From: Cliona cf. orientalis
Lineage: Eukaryota; Porifera; Demospongiae; Clionaida; Clionaidae
NCBI GenBank assembly: GCA_963930775.1
Contig: OZ005699.1
Span: forward strand, 2,253,501-2,317,500
Length of the DNA stretch: 64,000 nucleotides
Direction of reading: 5' to 3'
Shown: positions 54,601 through 64,000 of the stretch, in pieces
Layout of the letters: each line of letters begins with the position of its first letter
How positions within the stretch are numbered: the first letter of the stretch is position 1
Translations under genes and position numbers: made by a program
Notes under the pieces: model-generated
The model's input: the letters and a program-made list of their open reading frames with translations, nothing else
Told to the model about the DNA's origin: nothing
Database searches by the model: none

Positions 54601-57223
54601 ATTATACTTGCCTTCAACACTGATACAATTATATATTATATGGACTATATATTTAGGCATAGTATTGGATTAGACAATTATACGCATACTTGAGGTATAT
54701 ACTTATGTATATTTGTATAATCCATTGGTTAGACAGTTATACGCATATTTGTGATATATTTTAGTATATTTTGTATATTGATCCAATCCTGCACCCTTAT
54801 GGAGAAAACCGTATGTCGATAATTGGCACTTTATGCTGCTTCCTCCATTTGCAATTGATCACAGACTCATGTCACATGACACAAAGTTTTCTATTTTAAG
54901 CACATAATATTATTATTGTGTATATGCACACTACTTTCTTGAGCGGTTGAAAAGCCCATTATTCAATTTCTTCAAGAAGCTGCCTATTATTTAAAAAAAT
55001 ATTCATGAATATTTGGCCCAGGCCTATCCGTGAAGCACTGCGGGTAAGGCAGAATTTTCCAAACGAAAAGAATGTATCACATCACGTCTGAATTGTGTAC
55101 AAAATCCAAATATTATTTGTCTAGTGATGTTTACCAGCTTTCATGTCACAGTGAATAATATAATTATTAGAATCTATGGCAGTAGCTACAATAATAATAT
55201 TATTGTGTGACAATGATAATGTTATTATAGAGAGATCACAACTTTGTTGTTACGAATAGAGTATATGCATACGTATATATATGACTGAAGTGTACACAAA
55301 TGTATATGTAGCCTTGATCGATAGTGAAAATCTTATTATTTCCGTGTGCAAGCTGTACCTTTGAACACGGAGGCCACGGATGCCTAGTACTAGGTAGTGT
55401 CATGCACAATATCAGTTATTGGGACTAGTTCCTGTACCATAAGATGCTATACTTTTATAGAATTAACAGAACACTTTCTGATAGCTTTAAGTTGCTGCTC
55501 TACTATATTGAATGGCCATGACTTTCTGTTTCTCTTTTAGTTTTAAATGTGGCTTGAAATTCTGTGACAGTCCTTTATTCCATATCACGCTAGAATAAAT
55601 TCAAACTTTCTCATACACTTCCATGGGGTGGCTGTATATTGGTGTACAACGTCACATGATTATGGACTTACGATGTATATAATAATAATATTGCAAAATT
55701 AATGATGTAAGCAATAATTACCTTAATTATCCAATATAGTTGGTATTACTCTCAAGCTGCAAGGAACAGCAATACCCAATAACAGCTTAGTGGACATTGA
55801 AGACATCCTTTATCGTGCATCTATTGATGGATATAGGGAAGAACCCTCAAACGCTAATCCCACTCTTCACGATGAAGCACTGTTGTGTGTGACGGACTTA
55901 GAAGATTGCTGTGAAACACCACGTACAGTGCGTGGTAATTGGTACTATCCTGACGGAAGAATAGTCAATCTCAATAATTCCATACTTACGGCTACATTTC
56001 AGAGCAACAGGGGTCCAAATGAACTCGTAAATAATAGCCGACAATTTTATGGCTCAGTTCGTCTCTGGCGTAGATGGAGTGGTCCACCTGAAAGAGGTCG
56101 TTTCCGCTGTGAGCTACCCAGCGCTGCCAATCCCAGTGTTAACCAGGTCCTATATGCAATTCTTGGTAAGTCATAAAATTAGCTAATAATTAATGCTGGA
56201 TCTAGGTCATAAAATTTAATATGGGTGTGCAAGTCTATATAATCACCCAAGATAATTTAAAAGCATTATTATGGAAAGGGCTGAACATAGATACATATTA
56301 TGTGCATGACTATTAATTTTTATTATCTATATCCTTAATATGTTTTCTATAGTGAATTTTGGGATACATTATGCAATTGATCCGGTGACTATCTCTCCCT
56401 CTGGACCAGGCATTGTGGGGAACACGTTCTCACTGACATGCTCAGCTCAGCTTATTGATCCAATTCCTCTCCCACGCCGCGTATCTTCACCAAACTTTGA
56501 ATGGTTCTTTGGTGAAAATGGTACTAGTGTTTCACTCCCCTCTGGTGCAACTCCCATGGAAACAGTTCTGAAAAATGGCTATATTTATTCCAGTACCCTA
56601 CAGTTTTCTCCTATACTGAAGGAGTCCCATGCAGGGATGTACACATGCAGACTTGGAGCAGGTCGACTGATCAACAGCATACTGGTCTCTGTAGATGGTA
56701 CAGTTTATAAGATAAGAATGCACAATCATGACTATAGTGACTATAGTGTAGGCTAGCCTTGATCGTGGCCAGGCTTTAAAATGTTTTCCAAGAGCCTGGG
56801 TACAAGATTAAGTGTAGCTAAGACTGATTCAAAGCAGAATATAATAATATTATGATCCTTGTTATGATTGTGATAGGCACACGATTCACTTATGGTATTC
56901 ATTGTCAATTACAATACATCATGCAGTTGTTGCTGCCAGGGTAATTCCCAGTGGAACTCCAATATTGGGACACGACAGCAGCTACACACTCACATGTAGG
57001 GTGTTTGTGACCAACAACTTCCACAGTCCCTCCATAACCTACCAGTGGATTAAGAATAATGATACTCCAGCCGTACAAGTTGGAGGAATCGAACCAGATA
57101 CTCTTTCTTTCATTTTCTTCAGACTCTCTGATGCTGGGCTCTATACATGCTATGCTACTATTAGTTCATCTTCCCTTGGTAGTGACATCTCAGTGACAGC
57201 TTCTCATGAAGTCAAGATCCAGA
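45705..57223 (+). CDS. Ig receptor, gene 2 (5' part, interrupted by large insertion)
   Basis: Duplicate of the receptor at 35214-42536. Exons 1-4 are present and in frame: 45705-45828 (signal peptide, LFSIGTLLLIAAYHVPLA), 55740-56165, 56353-56697 and 56927-57223. Lengths equal those in gene 1 (124, 426, 345 and 297) and the first two Ig-type domains are more than 90% alike (DLEDCC, GNWYYPDG; LTCSA, FEWFF; LTCRV, YQWI, GLYTCYA). Intron 1 has grown from 2.0 to 9.9 kb by nested insertions. Intron 4 contains a MULE-like element and then a retrotransposon that runs past the window end, so exon 5 on, including the membrane and tail exons, cannot be seen. Whether the gene still works depends on splicing over these insertions. 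Confidence 0.75.
47329..47658. mobile_element. 330-base element with 5-base ACCAA duplication
   Basis: Ends CAGGGGCGTAGCCAG and CTGGCTACGCCCCTG are exact inverses, flanked by ACCAA on both sides. The related sequence at 58590-58610 (inverse) lacks the element and one ACCAA, which proves both the insertion and its 5-base target duplication. Core with G-runs and C-runs, no coding capacity. Confidence 0.8.
48428..50290 (+). mobile_element. LINE fragment, second half of reverse transcriptase, broken
   Basis: Plus-strand coding remnants: LLFADDLALLADSHSGLQ (catalytic ADD), NIDKTKTVAF and NEYKYLGIVLS, then, after a 628-base insertion, KACFSLLKSLSHLSHPDPSL, EYGCEIWGYARAEELEVIHR and GELGRSPLIIKRKVLMVKYW. 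A frame change near 49630-49700 moves to the last part, VPTARLRTSAHSLRIETGRY, and a zinc-knuckle-like FCWFCSNQLVEDELHFLFDC. This differs from the LINE at 44.2-45.4 kb. 5'-truncated and dead. Confidence 0.7.
48692..49319. mobile_element. TTAA-flanked element inside the LINE
   Basis: GGGTGCTTC at 48692 and GAAGCACCC ending at 49319 are inverses, flanked by TTAA at 48688-48691 and 49320-49323. Removing it rejoins the LINE coding sequence. TTAA target sites are the hallmark of piggyBac-type elements. No transposase inside. Confidence 0.75.
50460..50740 (+). mobile_element. SINE-like element with tRNA-Gly-like module
   Basis: Starts with AATGTAATGTAATGTAA repeats, then a body shared in inverse with 1085-1378, then a tRNA-like part at 50641-50720: A-box-like TGGTCTATTGGTTAAG, possible TCC anticodon, B-box GGTTCGAATC, followed by a T-run. 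The tRNA-like part is at the 3' end in this orientation, the reverse of the usual SINE layout. Confidence 0.5.
51749..52073. mobile_element. TA-flanked element with ~57-base inverted ends
   Basis: Ends AGAGATTCCGCAAATCGATT and the inverse AATCGATTTGCGGAATC extend through GCTAATTAGC on both sides. The paralogous sequence near 58290-58310 reads straight through with one TA, so the insertion site is TA. Tc1/mariner-like, non-coding. Confidence 0.7.
52462..52820. mobile_element. Harbinger-like element, uninterrupted copy
   Basis: 359 bases with ends GGCCATACCAAGTTAATTTT and ATCAAATTGGTATGGCC, flanked by TTA. Same family as 48209-51388. Confidence 0.75.
53206..53993. mobile_element. Harbinger-like element in tandem repeat
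   Basis: Ends GGCCCCAATTCGTTGATTAT and ATAATCAAGGAATTGGGGCC, flanked by TTA. The empty site GTATAATTATACAG is visible in the tandem-repeat unit at 52951-52964. GCCCGC motifs lie inside each end. A second element (53418-53762) is nested in it. Confidence 0.8.
53418..53762. mobile_element. 345-base element with 5-base CTAAC duplication
   Basis: Ends CAGTGGCGTGTCCA and TGGACACGCCACTG are inverse copies flanked by CTAAC (53413-53417 and 53763-53767). Contains GGGGGGCTCAGGGTG and GCGCGCGCTTTGCGCGCG. Same type as 20138-20486 and 47329-47658. No coding capacity. Confidence 0.75.
54186..54480. repeat. 36-base minisatellite, about eight units
   Basis: Units of the form GTCTAAACTTAATTACGTCT followed by GACACGCGACACGGAC, with a few substitutions. 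Because 36 is a multiple of three the minus strand stays open (SDVIKFRRPCR repeats), but there is no sign of a gene. Confidence 0.85.
55025..55739. other. rest of receptor gene 2 intron 1
   Basis: Matches the 35590-37350 intron of gene 1 in pieces, for example GAAGCACTGC near 55033 and ACAGCAATACC further on. No extra gene. Confidence 0.6.
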
Positions 57224-57746
57224 GTGAGTTATAATAAAAATGAATGCACTTGAGTGCAGAACCCTCACTGCTACATGCATGCATGACTCATGCGCATGTA
57301 TAGCATGGCTCACTGTGTATGCTCGTTCAATATCAGGAATGTTGAACTACATAGCTACCCTGCACCTGAACATTGTTATGGTACTGTTCAAGTCTCTTCA
57401 GAGTCAGTGCATGATCTAGAAAGGCACCTGGCTATGTCACTATACAAACTGAAAGCTTCTTGACTACCTAAACTGAATTATACACTTGAGAGCACTGCCC
57501 GTTTACACTGTCACTGCACTGACAACTGACCAGCAGGCACAGACTGAGAATTGTAATCAGTCATGTTGCAGAGGTAAGAGCCATACACAGATGGGCAACA
57601 GCTGCACACTACTACACCAATGGGCAGCACTTACATGACCGCTATTCCTTTGTAATTGTGTCCGGTATACCTCGAATGCGTACTTTCTCTCAGACGACCC
57701 TTACCATTTAGCATAGGAGGGTTGTGACGGACGAAACAACAAAAAT

Positions 57747-59127
57747 GAATGCCACTATGCGACGAGAAGCCCCGTGACCTTTGACCTCACGTTAACCCCT
57801 TCAGCGCTCAAAAGGTGGCAAACAACAAAGCAGCTGAAGCAGATTTACTAGCCTCGAACCCAGGCTCACTTTCGAAAGTGAGCCTGGGTTCGAGGCTACA
57901 GATTTACCAGAACTGGCTTTGATGAGCAACTTAACACAAACATGTCTTCAGCGTGCGATAGGAGAGCAGCTGGCCCATAGGGCAGCCAACAGAAAGCCGC
58001 TAAGGTACTTGCGTACTTGTTTAGACGTTTATTGCTTTTGTTATCAGGGAAGAAAACAATTGAGTGCCTTCAAGTGATTACCGTTATAATTTTGATGTGG
58101 GGGGGGGGGGGGGGGGGGTGTGAACCAACTTATCAGAACTCCAGCCTGTAACAGTTGCGTGTCTAGGTATTAAATTGTTTAACTGGGTACAAATTATCGA
58201 AAGTAACCACACAGGTGGATGCAGAAAGCTAGCGGAAGTGTAGTACTATTAGCTATTAAATAGACTAAGTGTAATGTGTAGATAGTCTGCGTACATGTAG
58301 ATAGTAATACAATATTATACATGACATGGTTACATTACTGGTTGTGACAGTGTATTGAAACATGTATACTGTGACAGGCTATTAGGTAAACAATAAAAGA
58401 ACAAAACAACACATGCACCCCCCTGGCAACACTACTGCTACCAAGGAATGAAGAGAGGAGAGTCTATCATGATTGAACGGATCAGAGACCGAACTTCGAG
58501 TGACCAATCTTGCATGCCACACCACACAGCAGGCTGGGTTCTTCTACCAGTAGCGAAATGATCAAACAGCACCACCCTCCATTCTTTGGTGTTGATCATG
58601 AGCTTTTGTCATGAATTATTGACCAGTACAAAGTCACTAAACAAAAATTATTATTATTCTATCATACATGTACATGTAGCTACAGGATAACCTAACCTCG
58701 TATCCAGGCGTTCGAGCGTCTGGGTAGCTACGAGGCTATTTATAATTACGATCATTTCATGGAGGTGGTATTAAAAGGAAGAATTGGGTGTACCACTGTA
58801 GCAGCATGATGGTGTCAAAGTGGGAGACTTGGATACACAAGTAGCTAATTAACCTTAAAGTGAGAGTCTAGGTTAGATGGTTCAGTATCCTCTGAGGTTT
58901 TGTGCATGTGACTTGGGGGCTATGATGTTACCGGAGTCATTTTCAGTCATCCTTGAAAAAATCTGGAATTAAAATTAATAGCTACTAAGGACCTAATTAC
59001 AAATAGTCTCATATATATATAGCTATATAGGTCCCGAGCGCAATTCCAACTTCCGCATGAATTTGCGCACTGAAGGGCTTACCGTGAGGTCAAAGGTCAT
59101 GGGGCTTCTCGTCGCATTGTGGCATTC
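57747..59127. mobile_element. MULE-like element in receptor gene 2 intron 4
   Basis: Ends GAATGCCACTATGCGACGAG and the inverse CTCGTCGCATTGTGGCATTC pair over about 55 bases. Flanks AACAAAAAT and GACAAAAAT are 8 of 9 identical, and the empty site GACAAAAAT is present once at 39350-39358 in gene 1. Long terminal repeats and a 9-base duplication fit Mutator-like elements. The inside holds a 50-base hairpin insertion (57849-57898), a G-run at 58101-58118 and no transposase. Confidence 0.75.
57849..57898. mobile_element. 50-base hairpin element with perfect 9-base duplication
   Basis: Same hairpin as 15069-15118 (TAGCCTCGAACCCAGGCTC arm). Flanked by CAGATTTAC at 57840-57848 and 57899-57907, identical. 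Confidence 0.8.
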
Positions 59128-59245
59128 GACAAAAATCGCCAAACGATTGCAGTAACCCCTCCGCCTACGCTTTGCGGCGAGGGTTAATTATTGCCGGTGT
59201 CCTAACTTTCATGATGGTTACCATAATAATATATTATATACCTAC

Positions 59246-59539
59246 TGTAATGCGTGCATTTATATACTGAACTAACTTGACTATAATGTAATGTATAGGC
59301 CGATGTATTTTACTTGAGTTGTGCAATCACTTAAATTGGTTATGTTGTGTATCTGAGCATGCGTGTTGGTATATTATTCTTATGTCATCTTCCAGAACGT
59401 TCTGATCACGTGGGTCTGATCAGATCTTGAGTTTGAGTTGTGTGTCATTTTCTTTGATTGGAGATTTCGATCTGTTGTCTATCAATAAACATTGGATTAC
59501 ATATTACTAAGTAAAGAGGAGTGTGAACAGCTCTTTACA
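59246..59539 (+). repeat. 5' long terminal repeat of Ty3/gypsy element
   Basis: Starts TGTAATGCG and ends CTTTACA, so the ends are TGTAA/TTACA inverses. The start is exactly where the duplicated intron sequence stops matching gene 1 (ATACCTAC, then GATTATTG at about 39436). A polyadenylation-type AATAAA lies at about 59484. 294 bases. Confidence 0.7.
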
Positions 59540-59540
59540 C

Positions 59541-59558
59541 TGGCGTAGTCGGCAGGAT
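59541..59558 (+). promoter_or_regulatory. primer-binding site, tRNA-Ser type
   Basis: TGGCGTAGTCGGCAGGAT lies one base after the repeat. It is complementary to the 3' end of serine tRNA (…ATCCTGCCGACTACG plus CCA), as I know that tRNA from animals. Confidence 0.7.
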
Positions 59559-59621
59559 AACGCCCGGGAGTGAACTGAGATAATTAAATTTCGTGACTGT
59601 GAGAGACTGCCACGCTCGAGT

Positions 59622-62600
59622 ATGGCTACTGAGTCCGGCGACGGAGGCACCCCGGCTACCACTGCCCCGACCGCTAATCACCCCCGAACCTTTCTCAGGA
59701 ACCGGTATGTTCTCTGAGTGGATTGAGCACTTCGAGGCGGTAGCCGCCATTAATAAGTGGGACGAGGCCGCGAAGTTGTTGTGGTTGCGTGTACGGCTGG
59801 TGGGTGGAGCCCAGACGGCGTATGGTCGCCTGCCTACGGAAGCGAAGGAGAGCTACGTGGAGCTGAAGAAAGCGTTGAAAGGGCGCTTCGAACCCGAGGC
59901 TCTCAAAGAACGTCATCTGGCCCAATTCCAGGCTCGTAAAAAGACGAAGACAAGGCTGGGCCGAATTTGCTGATGCAGTGAAGCTGCTATGTGACAAAGC
60001 GTATCCAGACTTGGAAGAGAAGGCTAGGGAATGTCTAGCTCTTAATCACTATCTTGGACAAATTGACAATCCTCAAATTGCATTCAGCGTGAGACAGAGG
60101 CAGCCCAAGACCGTAATGGAAGCTGTAAGTGGCACAATTGAGATGGAGTCCTATCTGCAGCCAAAACCGAGCCGAATTGCTCAGGTGGAGCCAGAGCCAG
60201 CAGCAGAGTCCGTCATTGCGGCCATACAGAATCAGCAGACGGCCCTGCTGGGTGCCTTGGACAAGGTGATGGAACGCTTGGAAAAGCTGGAAGCCAAAGC
60301 ACAGGAGCCGCCCAAGGGACCCCCAGCTGCACCAAGGGGAAGCTCTGGCCAGAGGCCAGTAATTGTATGCCGAAAGTGCCATCGAGAAGGGCACTATGCT
60401 CGAGGATGTGCGTCGCAACCGTTACCCTCCGGAGCAGACAGGCGGGATCCAGAGCCTATGTCCTTACTCCCTGTGACTCACTCCTACCGCTTATCGGGGA
60501 CAGTAAACGGGGTTCCCACTACCTTTGTCGTGGATACCGGTGCATCCATCACTGTACTGGACGAGACCCTCTGGGAGAAAACCCACCGTGGGGAGTGTTC
60601 CCTGGAGCCATGGACGGGACGTCGTCTGGTTGGGGTTGAGGGTACCCCACTCCACATTTGTGGGGTCTCAAAGGTCGAGTTGAAGTTTGCTGGTGAGACT
60701 TTTCACTGCCCCGTGTTGGTGGCCCGCTCCTTGACCTTAGAGGCTATACTCGGACTGGACTTTCTGGAGGCAAATAATTGCACCTTGGAGATGGCAGATC
60801 GCAAGCTTACCTTTCTGGAGCGAGGAGTAGCTGTCTCCCTGTACGACTCTTCACCTGATCTGGAACTCCTCCAAGCACGAGTAACCATCGACGAAACATT
60901 GACTATCCCTCCGTTCAGTATGCTGGAAACCATGGCTAGAGTCAATGGGAAGGTACGGGGTCAGACGTGGCTATTGCAGGAATGCAGAACGAAGCAGTTG
61001 CCTGTAAAGATCGCTAATGGACTGGTAAACTCTACCTGTGACCAGGTGCCAGTCAGAGTGCTCAACCCCAGTCCAGACAGCCGGGTGGTGTACAAAGGTA
61101 CCAAGATAGCTACGGTGGAAGGGGTTAACGACGAACCCCGTCAACCCATTCTGGCTGTGCAACCTGAGGCAAGAGAAGTATCACGGACAAAGCGACAAGC
61201 ACTCAGCAAGATGATGGAGAAGTGTGCGAGCGATCTTGGGGCTGAGCAGAAGGAACAGCTTCTTCAACTACTGATCGAGTTTGCAGACATCTTTGCCGAT
61301 GAGGGTGAACTGGGTCGTACTGACCGAATCACGCACAACATTGATACAGGTAGTGCCCCACCGATCAGGCAGCCTGTCCGCAGAGTACCCGTGTGTCAGA
61401 AGGCAGAAGTCAAAGACCTACTTGCCGATATGGAGAAGAAGGATGTAATTCGACCATCCAATAGCCCCTGGGCTTCGCCTATCGTGCTGGTGCGAAAACG
61501 AGATGGCAGTCATCGATTTTGCGTAGACTACCGTAAGCTAAATGCCGTCACCCGGAAGGACGCATATCCCATCCCTCGGATCGATGACACCTTGGACACC
61601 CTGTCAGGTGCTTGCTGGTTCTCCACTCTGGATATGGTGAGTGGATATTGGCAGGTAGAAGTGGGGGAGAAAGATAGGGAAAAAACTGCCTTTTGCACGC
61701 CCTACGGGTTGTATGAGTTTAATGTTTTACCATTTGGATTATGTAATGGCCCTGCTACATTTCAGAGGTTGATGGACCTGGTGCTATCTGGTCTGCAGAT
61801 GTCGCAGTGCCTGGTCTACATTGATGACGTGATTGTAGTGGGACGTACCTTTGACGAGCACCTTTGCAATCTGCGAGACGTCTTTGGACGAGTGAGGGGA
61901 GCGGGACTGAAGCTCAAGCCGAGCAAGTGCGCTTTTCTCCAAGAGCGAGTGTACTACCTTGGACATGAAGTCTCTCGGAAGGGAGTAGCTACTGACCCTA
62001 CGAAAATCAACCAGGTTGCCCACTGGCCTGTGCCCCAATCAGTCAAGGATGTACAAAAATTCCTCGGTCTGGCAAGTTACTATCGCCGATTTGTTCGCAA
62101 TTTTGCAAGTATCGCAAAGCCATTACACCGACTAACTGAGAAGACTGCAACTTTTGAATGGACTGTAGAGTGCCAAGCAGCTTTTGCCGAGTTACGCCAC
62201 AAACTGTGCACGGCCCCAGTCCTGGCCTTTCCGGACTTCACAAAGCCTTTTATCCTGGACACCGACGCCAGCAACACCGGCATTGGTGGTGTGCTCTCCC
62301 AGCTTGATGAACAGGGTCAGGAACACGTCATTGCGTACCTACTGGGTCGCGAGTTTACTCTGAGAACCGACCACGGCTCTCTGTCGTGGCTGCAGTCATT
62401 CAAGGAGCCAGAGGGACAGTTGGCCAGGTGGTTGGAGAAACTGCAGGAATTCCACTTTCGGATTTTGCATCGCCCCGGGAAGAAACACACCAATGCCGAT
62501 GCCATGTCACGGCGGCCATGTGATCAGTGTGGACGGATTGATGAGGACTTGTTTGTTCCGCAACCATCGGTTGACCCAGAGGAGAACAGTATGGCTACCG

Positions 62601-64000
62601 TTAGCCCCGTCGTCATGGACGCCTCTCCGGTTGGGGATGGAACCCCTGCCAAGCTGCGACAGCTACAACTGGATGATTCTGATATCAAATTCGTTCTGGA
62701 AGCAAAGGAATCGGACACCCGGCCTGCAGACGACGTCGTCAAAGCCAAGAGCACAGAGGTCCGAAAATTGGTACAGATCTGGGACCAACTGGTAGTGGCA
62801 AATGGTGTGCTTAAGCGCCGTTTTGAAGACGAGGAAGGACAGACTGAGGTGTGTCAGTGGGTCGTTCCAAAGAAACAGAGGAAAGAGATTTTGCACCACC
62901 TGCACGATGGACCACTGGGAGCTCATTTGGGAGAGAAGAAAATCCTACAGAAGTTGAAGGAACGGTTCTACTGGCCAGGACATGCAACTGATGTCCGAAA
63001 CTGGTGTCATTCTTGTGAACCCTGTGCACAGAGGAAGACACCTATTCCAAAGCCCCGAGCTCCATTGGTCGGTATCCAAGTGGGACACCCCATGCAACTG
63101 GTAGCTACAGATATTGTGGGACCCTTTCCGGAATCCACATCAGGGAACTCCTATGTTCTAGTGGCAGCAGATTATTTCACTCGTTGGGTGGAAGCTTACT
63201 CGATTCCATGTCAAGAGGTGGCTGTGGTGGCGAAAAAGCTTGTGGATGAAATGTTCTGCCGGTTCTCCCCCCCAGAGCAACTTCTTTCTGATCAGGATCG
63301 CCAGTTCGAATCCCAGTTGCTAGCCGAAGTCTGTAAAATAATGGGGATCCAGAAATCCCGAACAACGCCCTACCACCCGCAGTGCGATGGTCTGGTCGAA
63401 CGCTGGAACCGAACGTTGCTGCAGAGCTTGGCCACTTCAGTTTCTGATCATCCGGAGAACTGGGACGAATTTATCCAGAAGATTTGTATGGCATATAATA
63501 CGAGTGTCCACCCCACTACTGGTTTCACTCCATTTTTCCTTATGTTCGGACGACAGGCCAAATTGCCGGTGGACTTGCTGTATGGAACACCAGAGCCGGA
63601 CCCACTGCCACCCTCACAGTATGCGGCAACACTAAAGACAGCCATGGATGAGGCCTACGAAAAAGTAAGGACCAAGACAACTCGACAGTTGAAGCACCAG
63701 TCGGACCTGTACAATCAGAAAGTACATGGCAACCCGTACAAGGTTGGAGATTTCGTGTGGGTTCTCTTTCCACAGACACCACGAGGGAAGTCAAAGAAGC
63801 TTTATCGACCTTGGAAGGGGCCTTTCGTGGTGGTGAAGAAGCTATCTGACGTCACCTACCGAGTGCAGGAAGTCACAAATCGGCGTCGCAGATTGGTCAT
63901 TCATTTCAATCGGCTGAAGCCCTTCAGAGGCACGGTCAGTGACAGACAACCCCAGCAGCAGGAACCACGCCCATCCGACGGGCACATGCAAGGAGAAGAG
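59622..64000 (+). pseudogene. gag-pol: Ty3/gypsy gag-pol, damaged, runs off the window
   Basis: The gag start (ATG at 59622) changes frame in a C-run near 59688 and again near 59950; the gag body then reads FSEWIEHFEAVAAINKWDE and AEFADAVKLLCDKAYPD. From about 59960 one frame is open to the window end. It encodes a zinc knuckle C-x2-C-x4-H-x4-C (from 60368), protease VVDTGASITVLD, reverse transcriptase (FCVDYRKLN, YIDD at 61817) and an RNase H missing about 35 residues between VIAY and LLGREF, which removes its catalytic Glu. Then comes integrase with an H-H-C-C zinc region and catalytic Asp (ATDIVGPF), Asp (LLSDQDRQF) and Glu (DGLVERWNR). The RNase H loss and gag frame changes make it non-autonomous. 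The 3' repeat lies outside the window. Confidence 0.85.

Larger units (their letters stand above)
46393..55024. mobile_element. 8.6-kb composite insertion with GGCCTGGGCCAAATA ends
   Basis: GGCCTGGGCCAAATA at 46393-46407 and its complement at 55010-55024 are flanked by TA on both sides. In the paralogous intron of gene 1 (near 35580-35600) the flanks are continuous, so everything between is an insertion. It is built of nested elements listed separately. The original outer element was probably short, of Tc1/mariner-like TA type. Confidence 0.6.

Overview
This window looks like nuclear DNA of an animal, most likely a demosponge; Amphimedon queenslandica or a close relative would fit. It is AT-rich, with short GT-AG introns, animal-type genes (ATP-citrate lyase, kelch-linked protein kinases, a multi-Ig/FN3 membrane receptor), secreted Cys-rich proteins of a kind I associate with sponges, and very dense transposable elements. 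No database was searched; the organism call is inference.

Layout. 0-9.3 kb: two tandem copies of a block pairing the 3' end of an ATP-citrate lyase gene (+) with a single-exon kinase-coiled coil-kelch gene (-). The lyase tail is intact in the first block and damaged in the second. 9.7-17.3 kb: two tandem nine-exon genes for an M20 deacylase resembling plant acetylornithine deacetylase. 18.8-33.8 kb: an inverted pair of genes for a secreted Cys-rich protein (minus copy intact, plus copy frameshifted). Between them lie perfect palindromes, a fold-back element, a 6.5-kb DNA transposon with terminal inverted repeats and target-site duplication, and a ~430-bp satellite array. The transposon holds a HIRAN-domain gene and a divergent multi-exon gene of an unclassified, probably transposase-related, family.

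34.5-59.2 kb: a segmental duplication. Each copy begins with a dead copy of the last deacylase exon, followed by an Ig-superfamily receptor gene. The first receptor gene (35.2-42.5 kb) is complete: signal peptide, eight Ig or Ig-like exons, one FN3 exon, a transmembrane exon with a one-base frame break, and a tail with an ITIM-like VAYEEV motif. The second has its signal-peptide exon at 45.7 kb and its next exon at 55.7 kb. They are separated by an 8.6-kb stack of nested insertions up to about six levels deep. Its next intron carries a MULE-like element and then a Ty3/gypsy retrotransposon (59.2 kb to the window end), with a tRNA-Ser primer-binding site, a frameshifted gag and an RNase H deletion.

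Because the blocks are duplicated, many insertions have an empty site elsewhere in the window. That gives direct evidence for target-site duplications of TA, TTA/TAA, TTAA, 5 bp and 8-9 bp, so the window reads as an insertion chronology. All exon boundaries and element ends were read by eye; domain identities rest on motifs and family knowledge.
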